Source: Segatella oulorum JCM 14966
GTDB taxonomy: Bacteria > Bacteroidota > Bacteroidia > Bacteroidales > Bacteroidaceae
Length of the DNA stretch: 54,379 nucleotides
Direction of reading: 5' to 3'
Assembly (NCBI RefSeq): GCF_000613785.1
Contig: NZ_BAJQ01000014.1
Coordinates: forward strand, 1-54,379
The notes under the pieces: model-generated
Database searches by the model: none
What the model was told of the DNA's origin: nothing
What the model saw: only the letters and a program-made list of their open reading frames with translations
Part shown: in pieces, positions 48,315 to 54,379 of the stretch
Numbering within the stretch: the first letter of the stretch is position 1
How the letters are laid out: every line of letters begins with the position of its first letter
Position numbers and translations under genes: made by a program

Positions 48315-48872
48315 ATGAAGAAAATATTTTTAATCCTCGTAATGACCTTGGGTGTCTTCGTTTCTCGCGCACAGCAGATTAGCGTCAACACGGATGTGAC
48401 GATGCTGATGATGCAAATTTATAACGCAGGAGCAGAAATGACGATTGGAAATCGTTCGACTTTAGGTTTGTCTGTATTAGGAACGAAGAATCCTTATATT
48501 AAGAAGGATATGAAGTTAGTGGCTATCCAGCCGGAATATCGTTACTATTTTGGTGGTCGTCCCTTATATCATCATTTTGTAGGTTTGGGGCTTTTGGCTG
48601 CCGATTATAACTTTGTTCAAAAGGGAAAACGTTATGATGGTTATGCCTTGGGTGCCGGTTTGACGTTTGGTTATGTGTTTGCTTTGACCAATAACTTGAA
48701 TGTTGATTTGCATGCTGGTTTTGGTTTGGTGCGCACAAGCTATACGAAGACCTATTTAGATGGCTCAGCAATTTATGTGAATGGTACGACACGTCCGACA
48801 GAAGCTGGTTTTGTGGGAATGCGGTTGATTCCAACAAAGATAGGTGTTTCACTCTCTTACACATTGTGGTAA
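48315..48872 (+). CDS. DUF3575-like outer-membrane beta-barrel
   Basis: 185 residues. The signal peptide (ILVMTLGVFVSRAQQ) is followed by alternating amphipathic strands. YNAGAEMTIGNRSTLGLSV and then QPEYRYYFGGRPLYHHFVG match the shorter DUF3575 pattern, and the C-terminus KIGVSLSYTLW ends with the aromatic residue expected of a barrel insertion signal. It lies 12 bases after the larger DUF3575 gene and 17 before the OmpA-like gene. It may form a complex with them; exact role unknown. Confidence 0.75.
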   Translation: MKKIFLILVMTLGVFVSRAQQISVNTDVTMLMMQIYNAGAEMTIGNRSTLGLSVLGTKNPYIKKDMKLVAIQPEYRYYFGGRPLYHHFVGLGLLAADYNFVQKGKRYDGYALGAGLTFGYVFALTNNLNVDLHAGFGLVRTSYTKTYLDGSAIYVNGTTRPTEAGFVGMRLIPTKIGVSLSYTLW

Positions 48873-48889
48873 AATAGAATTGTAGAAAG

Positions 48890-51319
48890 ATGAAAAGACA
48901 GGTTACATATATTTTTCTTCTCTTGTTTAGCCTTCTGATGTGGTCGGAAGGTGTAAGCGCCCAGGTTATTCATATCTCGGGTAATGTTTCTAAGGCAATG
49001 AGGACCCTTGATGGTAAGGGAGAGAGTAAGGAACCTCTTTCTGTTCCAGTGTACATTTTCGATAATAAGAAAGATGCACGGGCGCAGGCTAACCTTTATC
49101 GTCAGAAAGGTAATGAATTGGGTGGTGTCGTTAATATTAAAAGTAACGATATTGTTACGCCCGATTATGATGGTCACTTTGAAGCAGATGTTTCCGTAAA
49201 TGGTGCACTTGTGGTTACCAATGAGGGACAAGTGAAGATTATTGAAGTGAAAGGAACGTTGTTGAACTATGACATTACATTCTCTTCGGGTGTGAATGAC
49301 GCTATTCTTTTGAAAGGAACGAATGTCTATGCGAAGCGTATGGGTATGAACTTCAAAGAGCAAGCGCCTTTGGATGATGGCCCTAACGTGCATTGGAACG
49401 TAAGTATTAATTTGCCAGAATATTATGCAAAGAAGCATGCACGCTTGATATTCCAGCCTGTTGCAGTGGATGTTGAGACGAAAGATACGGTGCAATATTT
49501 GGAACCGATGGTGTTTGAAGGACGTCAATACCATAATAATCAGATTCGTAGAAAGAGTTATGATTATAATCGTAATGACTCTTTGGCTCCTTATTTTGAC
49601 CGCATTCAACGCCTGTCTACACGTCCGGTGCAATTGGAATGGGCGGTTACATACCCAAAACCCGATCCGGAGAAGTCGTATAAATGGGCTGCAACGCTGA
49701 GTATGGAGGATTATACGCATGTTTATTTCAGAGACAATAAGGAAGGAACTTCTAATAGTAGAAAGCCATGGCAGATGCTTGATTTGGCCGGGGCAGCAAG
49801 TCCTATGGACTTAACCCCACGCTTCTTTGAGCAAGTTCGTGCGCGTTTGCAAGAGGTGCCACGTGATATTAAACTGTTCTTCGTCGTGGGAACGGATCAG
49901 CTTACCAATGACTCTGTCAACCAAAGAACGTTGGATATGTTGGTAGAAGAGTTGCGCTCGTATGGTCGGTCTTTGATGAGTTTCTCTATTCAAGGTGGTG
50001 CTTCTCCTGAAGGTGGAACTGATTATAACAAGGATTTGGCACGTCGTCGTGCACAGAAGATTTTGAATATTATCGGTACCAAGATTAGTAGTGCCGACCT
50101 TGTGGTGAAAGAACCGCATGTTTATACTTGGGAAGATGTGGCAGACTCACTCATTGCACGTGGTCAGAAGACGGAAGCTGAGGAGCTTCTAAAATATGGT
50201 AGAGCAAAGGATGTTGCGGGTTGGCGTCGTATGATGGCCAGCAATCCAGCGATAAACCAAATCATGGAACGGCAACGTTTGATTAAAAGTACTTATACCA
50301 TTCGGCGAAATAAGGTGTTAGATCCAGCAGAGACAATGTGGACTTATTATAATGATCCGCGTTATGCAGTGGGAGGCACGGAGGTATTCTCAAACGGTGA
50401 CTACTATAACCTGTTCACACAGATTAAGGATTCGGCTGAATTGAGAAAGCTGACATTCCGCGCATATAATGAGAATAAGGTAAGAAAGACCTATAAATAT
50501 AGTCCTTTCGCAGCTTATATAGCGAACAGGGTGGCTTGTTATTTGTTGAATCAAGACTCAACGGATGTCAATGTGTTGGCTCCTTTCATTGATATGCGTG
50601 CGGGAGTTGAAGTCTCTCGTCCTATTGCTTTCGATAACTCCTATAATTACACTGTTAACTATAAGGAGATTATTGCCAACCAAGCATTGATGTTCTTGCG
50701 TAAACGTAAGTTAGGAGAAGCAGCTTTCTTGGCTAACAAACTTCCGGATACGGGTAAGTTCCATGATTTAAAGATGCTGATTGACTTGCAGTCTTTATTT
50801 TTTAAGTTGAACAAGACGCAGGAAGAAGAGGCTCGTGCGCAAGAGGCTTTGGCCTATGCCATGAACAGTAGTGCGGTGAATCGCGCTGTGCTCAGCACCC
50901 AGTTGGCACCGGAATTGGGCTATAGCTATAAGCAAATTGAGCCATTGGTTGACTCTTTGCCAGATAATTTAGCAAAGAAATGGTATCTGAAGGGTATTAT
51001 TACCGCAAATGATCCCGATATGGACAATCTGACGATTTCTGATCTCATTGATCGTTATGGTGGAGATACGGCGTTGAAATTGCAAGCAAATGATGCACCA
51101 GACTTCTTGGCTTATTTCCAACATAGTTTTGATATGGACTCAACTTTCCAAAAATATTATGCAACAGATGCCAATATTGGCGATGATGTGCGTCGCCGAT
51201 ATCCTTATAAAGAAGCTAACATCGCCTCCTATCGTGAGCGGTTTAAACTCTTAACGGGTGAGGAAGAGGCACAGAAGCCTGAAGAAACTGATAAGAAAGA
51301 GGCAGAGGAAGCCAAGTAA
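48890..51319 (+). CDS. OmpA-like domain protein with C-terminal helical repeats
   Basis: 809 residues. Signal peptide (LLLFSLLMWSEGVSAQ), then an N-terminal ~270-residue beta-rich region with a carboxypeptidase-regulatory-like segment (VTPDYDGHFEADVSVNGALV). An OmpA-like peptidoglycan-binding module follows (about 320-385: DIKLFFVVGTDQLTNDSVNQ, then SFSIQGGASPEGGTDYNKDL, then RRRAQKIL). The rest is mainly helical and TPR-like (about 560-700), ending in an acidic tail (EEEAQKPEETDKKEAEEAK). It probably tethers the envelope complex to the cell wall. The next gene, a giant barrel protein, starts 21 bases later. Confidence 0.75.
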   Translation: MKRQVTYIFLLLFSLLMWSEGVSAQVIHISGNVSKAMRTLDGKGESKEPLSVPVYIFDNKKDARAQANLYRQKGNELGGVVNIKSNDIVTPDYDGHFEADVSVNGALVVTNEGQVKIIEVKGTLLNYDITFSSGVNDAILLKGTNVYAKRMGMNFKEQAPLDDGPNVHWNVSINLPEYYAKKHARLIFQPVAVDVETKDTVQYLEPMVFEGRQYHNNQIRRKSYDYNRNDSLAPYFDRIQRLSTRPVQLEWAVTYPKPDPEKSYKWAATLSMEDYTHVYFRDNKEGTSNSRKPWQMLDLAGAASPMDLTPRFFEQVRARLQEVPRDIKLFFVVGTDQLTNDSVNQRTLDMLVEELRSYGRSLMSFSIQGGASPEGGTDYNKDLARRRAQKILNIIGTKISSADLVVKEPHVYTWEDVADSLIARGQKTEAEELLKYGRAKDVAGWRRMMASNPAINQIMERQRLIKSTYTIRRNKVLDPAETMWTYYNDPRYAVGGTEVFSNGDYYNLFTQIKDSAELRKLTFRAYNENKVRKTYKYSPFAAYIANRVACYLLNQDSTDVNVLAPFIDMRAGVEVSRPIAFDNSYNYTVNYKEIIANQALMFLRKRKLGEAAFLANKLPDTGKFHDLKMLIDLQSLFFKLNKTQEEEARAQEALAYAMNSSAVNRAVLSTQLAPELGYSYKQIEPLVDSLPDNLAKKWYLKGIITANDPDMDNLTISDLIDRYGGDTALKLQANDAPDFLAYFQHSFDMDSTFQKYYATDANIGDDVRRRYPYKEANIASYRERFKLLTGEEEAQKPEETDKKEAEEAK

Positions 51320-51340
51320 TAAGATGTAAATCAGAAAGTA

Positions 51341-54300
51341 ATGAAAAAGAGAATATTTTTAATATTGCTGTCTGCATCAGCTCAATTGACCTACAGTATT
51401 GCAGCAACTCATACCAATGTCCTTTGGAATGGGGAGGCTAATGCACATCATCAAGCACAGGTTGCAAATGATACGATTGTGCGTGACTTGGGTGATTTGG
51501 AGGCTGAGATGACAGATTCTGTTGGAGAAGCTGCGACAGATACTGCTTATTATGGTGCTCGTCGTCTAAAGGATTTCAACGCTTTGAAGTATGTGTTGGA
51601 TAGCCGTCATCGCTATAAGGGCGATACTTATGTCAATCGTGGATGGTTAGGCAATACCTATTTTAATATAGGTGGTGGCGTTTCACATTACTATAATCAT
51701 GCTGAAGTGTTGACCTATACGCCGATGTCAAGTTTCAGATTGGCTGTAGGTAAGGACTTTAGTCCGATGCTTTCATTGCGTTTAGGTTATGAAAGAACGT
51801 GGGGCTACACCCATAGTTCTTCAACAGTATACAACACAAACAAGTTCAATGGGAACGGGTTATATGCTGATGTGCTTTATAATTTCAGCAATTATCTGTT
51901 GGGTTATCGTCCAGAACGGCCATTTAGCGTTATTGGTTTCTTCGGTTTGGGTGCACAACACTCAACCATTTTGTCATGGCTTAATCCCAGCATTGCATCG
52001 GTTGGTGGAAATTTGAGTGGTTCGTCTTTGGATGCTCACGCTGGTGTTCAATTCCGTTTCTTTGCAACTCCTCATGCATCTCTGTCGTTAGAACCTTATT
52101 TTAGAGTAAGCACTGACAAGATGAATTTGCTGAATAATCCAGGTTATAGTGATCCTGATTTCAGCTATGGCATGAACCTTGCTTATCAATGGTATTTCAA
52201 TCAGCAGATTTCCACACGTGAGCATGCTGGTATTTTCAAGAAGCGTTTCAACAATGATTTGCGTTGGTTGGCTGATACAACGAAAGCAGGTTTCTTGCGT
52301 TTCCCCATGTTTTTCGACTACGGCTTCGGTCCTTTGTTTGTCGGAAAGACCGAGAATATGTCCTTAGCAGGTTCAATGGGCTTCGATGCTTCTGCCGCTA
52401 TAGGCTGGTGGATGGCTCCGGCTATCGGACTTAGGAGTGGTATTCATATCACGAATGGTGATTGGAAACGCAATGTTCAAGGTGCACAGACCCTCACTTA
52501 TCTTGTTGGTACTGCGGGTTTAAATATCGACTTCCTTTTTAATCCCTTAGGCTTTGGCCGTAAATATAATTGGGATGCACCATTTGGTTTTAATCTCTTT
52601 GCCGGTTATGAGATGGGCCGGATGAAGAAAGCCATCTATGGTACTGGAAACTCTTATACAGGTCGTTATACGTCTTTCCGTTTAGGAACGCAACTTTGGA
52701 TGCGTTTAGCGAACGATCTCCGCCTGACTTTAGAGCCGTCTTTTGCTCCTTTGCAGCATTACAATGGAAATCTTGAGCGTGAACGCTATGACGAATATGC
52801 GCTAAAGATGGGACTTTCAGTGCTCTTCCGCGATAAACGTATCCGCGAGAAAGTTGAATTGAAGGACAGCTCTAAGGTGCGTTATTTCTCGAGAGGTTTC
52901 TTCTTCGGTGCCGGTTTGGGTTGGAACAACACGGTTTGGGATTATCGTTTGTCAGGATTCTCACATAGTTTGTTGAAGAATGCAACCCTATTTGGCGGCT
53001 ATAACTTCACCGATTTGCATGGTCTTCGTTTGCAAGGTGAATGGATGAAAGAAACACAAGGTTACTTTAACTTTGGAGGTGGCGGCATGAAAAATTATGC
53101 CTATGACAGCTATTTAGTGTCGTTAGACTATCAATTTGGCTTGTCAAACTTCATGTCGGGCTATAATCCTTTGCGTCGATGGAACACCTATTTATATGCA
53201 GGTCCTACGTTAGTGACAGGTGATCAAGGTACACATCTCGCTGCAAATGTCGGCGGCATGCTCACCTACAATATCACTCCATCATTGGCTCTTTTCTATA
53301 GCCACACGGTTTATCGTCTTCCTAAGGACTATTATCCTTATCAGATGGTTTACTCAAAGAATGGAACCTACACCAATAATATTAATCTTGGTGTCATCTA
53401 TAATATTGATGCTTCGAAGCATGTCTTTGATATTGCTTCACAAAATAGATTCTTCTATGAATATGCTTTTGGGACATCTTTCTTGAGTAAGGTTCCTTTG
53501 GGCACAATTAATGCACGTGGCTTTAGCGCAATAACGTCTGTAGGTTGGTGGTTAACATCATCTTTGGCCGTGCGTGCAGGGCTGCATGTGTCCAATGCCG
53601 ATTGGAATACCCACACTTATGCTGGTCGTCCTGTCAAACTCTTAGTGGGTACTCGCGGCTTAGCCATAGATGCTTTGGTCAATCCTTTGGGCTTAGTTGA
53701 GAATTACAATTGGAATACTAAATTTGGTTTTAACCTCTTGGCAGGTTATGAGTTTGGTCATTCAAAGCGCACAGAACCAGGCTTTGTAGGCTCTTATCAA
53801 GGCTCCTATTCAGCAGTTCGTCTTGGAACTCAGTTGTGGGCTCGCTTGGCAGAAGGTCTCCGTTTGACGGTAGAACCGACTTATTCTCCTATAACGCAGC
53901 GTTCAACGGGAGGTATGAAGTTCAATGAGTTTGCTGTAAAGGCTGGTATCTCTGTACTCTATCTTCACAAGAACGAGCGCGTTGCAGGCGATACCACCGT
54001 TGTCTACAATCCCGAGAAGGGTGCCTTTATGGGTGCCGGTATCGGTTGGAATAACACTGTTTGGGACTGGCGTTTCACTGGTTTCTCGCACAGCGTCTTG
54101 AAGAATGCCATTCTCCTTGGCGGTTACCGCTTCAGTCCTTTGCATGCTTTCCGTATGCAAGGTGAATGGATGAGAGATACACAAGGGTTCTTTGCTCCCA
54201 CACTTAGTGGCATGAAGAACTATGCTTATAACAACTTCTTGGTATCTTTTGACTATCAATTTGGTTTATCCAACTTCCTCACAGGCTATAATCCCATGCG

Positions 54301-54379
54301 CCGTTGGAATGCTTATTTGTATGCAGGTCCTACCTTGTTGATGGGTGATGGTGGTACGCGTTTCGCATTAAATGGTGGT
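51341..54379 (+). CDS. giant protein with alternating tandem beta-barrel-like modules, 3'-partial
   Basis: 1013 residues without a stop; it continues beyond the window. A short hydrophobic N-terminus (KKRIFLILLSASAQLTYSIA) serves as signal peptide. After a linker (about 20-105) come modules A1 (about 107-320), B1 (324-515), A2 (520-700), B2 (704-893) and A3 (from 896). A2 and A3 share GAGxGWNNTVWDxR, then LQGEWMKETQG-like and GLSNFxxGYNPxRRWNxYLY. B1 and B2 share VGWW/IGWW, GTxLWxRLAxxLRLTxEP and KxGLSVLx. The repeat distances are 375 residues (A2 to A3) and 380 (B1 to B2). Each module looks like an outer-membrane barrel. Single-chain fusion of several barrels is unusual. Last visible gene of the operon. 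Confidence 0.78.
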   Translation, partial: MKKRIFLILLSASAQLTYSIAATHTNVLWNGEANAHHQAQVANDTIVRDLGDLEAEMTDSVGEAATDTAYYGARRLKDFNALKYVLDSRHRYKGDTYVNRGWLGNTYFNIGGGVSHYYNHAEVLTYTPMSSFRLAVGKDFSPMLSLRLGYERTWGYTHSSSTVYNTNKFNGNGLYADVLYNFSNYLLGYRPERPFSVIGFFGLGAQHSTILSWLNPSIASVGGNLSGSSLDAHAGVQFRFFATPHASLSLEPYFRVSTDKMNLLNNPGYSDPDFSYGMNLAYQWYFNQQISTREHAGIFKKRFNNDLRWLADTTKAGFLRFPMFFDYGFGPLFVGKTENMSLAGSMGFDASAAIGWWMAPAIGLRSGIHITNGDWKRNVQGAQTLTYLVGTAGLNIDFLFNPLGFGRKYNWDAPFGFNLFAGYEMGRMKKAIYGTGNSYTGRYTSFRLGTQLWMRLANDLRLTLEPSFAPLQHYNGNLERERYDEYALKMGLSVLFRDKRIREKVELKDSSKVRYFSRGFFFGAGLGWNNTVWDYRLSGFSHSLLKNATLFGGYNFTDLHGLRLQGEWMKETQGYFNFGGGGMKNYAYDSYLVSLDYQFGLSNFMSGYNPLRRWNTYLYAGPTLVTGDQGTHLAANVGGMLTYNITPSLALFYSHTVYRLPKDYYPYQMVYSKNGTYTNNINLGVIYNIDASKHVFDIASQNRFFYEYAFGTSFLSKVPLGTINARGFSAITSVGWWLTSSLAVRAGLHVSNADWNTHTYAGRPVKLLVGTRGLAIDALVNPLGLVENYNWNTKFGFNLLAGYEFGHSKRTEPGFVGSYQGSYSAVRLGTQLWARLAEGLRLTVEPTYSPITQRSTGGMKFNEFAVKAGISVLYLHKNERVAGDTTVVYNPEKGAFMGAGIGWNNTVWDWRFTGFSHSVLKNAILLGGYRFSPLHAFRMQGEWMRDTQGFFAPTLSGMKNYAYNNFLVSFDYQFGLSNFLTGYNPMRRWNAYLYAGPTLLMGDGGTRFALNGG

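Overview
The window looks like a Bacteroidales chromosome, most likely Prevotellaceae. The evidence is the promoters of the Bacteroidetes type (TTTG about 19-20 bases before TAnnTTTG), a SusC/SusD lipoprotein operon, DUF3575-type outer-membrane proteins, Bacteroidetes-style paired tyrosine integrases, and the gene order rpsU-xerC-raiA-tRNAs-tuf-tRNA-Trp-secE-nusG-rplKAJL-rpoBC. Genus is an inference; there is no rRNA in the window.

Bases 1-15.9 kb are accessory DNA. An AT-rich, tightly packed plus-strand operon (1-10.6 kb) encodes a large TPR/Ig-like/STAND-type NTPase (5' end outside the window), a second P-loop ATPase, a 448-residue unknown, a RecD-like SF1 helicase, a TPR protein with an OB-like tail, and a truncated HAD remnant. 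Once three single-base frame breaks are corrected, all junctions are 14 bases or shorter or overlapping, so this is a coherent multi-gene candidate conflict/defence system. It is followed by a separately promoted RloA/RloB-type ATPase plus TOPRIM-like pair (10.7-12.7 kb), a large nested palindrome, and two minus-strand tyrosine recombinases (13.2-15.7 kb). Just upstream of these lies a symmetric four-copy GTTACC array that may mark the element end or integrase binding sites.

Bases 16.3-33.7 kb are core chromosome: kup, a small PH-like membrane protein, rpsU, xerC, raiA, four tRNAs (Thr-TGT, Tyr, Gly, Thr-GGT), tuf, tRNA-Trp, secE, nusG, rplK, rplA, rplJ, rplL, rpoB and rpoC, closed by a bidirectional terminator. 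A small ABM-fold monooxygenase-like gene follows on the minus strand.

Bases 34.3-42.9 kb hold a minus-strand SusC/SusD operon: TonB-dependent receptor, SusD lipoprotein, zinc metallopeptidase lipoprotein, DUF4302 lipoprotein and a BACON-like lipoprotein, with a clear promoter and an intrinsic terminator. The set suggests uptake of peptides or glycopeptides. Then come a stand-alone acyl carrier protein, a secreted LolA-like protein and a long non-coding stretch. Bases 45.4-54.4 kb are a plus-strand envelope operon: TPR protein, DUF3575 protein with coiled coil and Pro/Thr repeats, a second DUF3575-like barrel, an OmpA-like TPR protein, and a very large protein made of alternating beta-barrel-like modules that runs off the window.

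The main caution is that single-base frame breaks recur in many genes, including two in essential rpoC and others in kup, the helicase and two SusCD-operon genes. Most lie in short homopolymers, which points to consensus errors in this sequence rather than biology. Frameshifted genes are therefore described here as their restored products.
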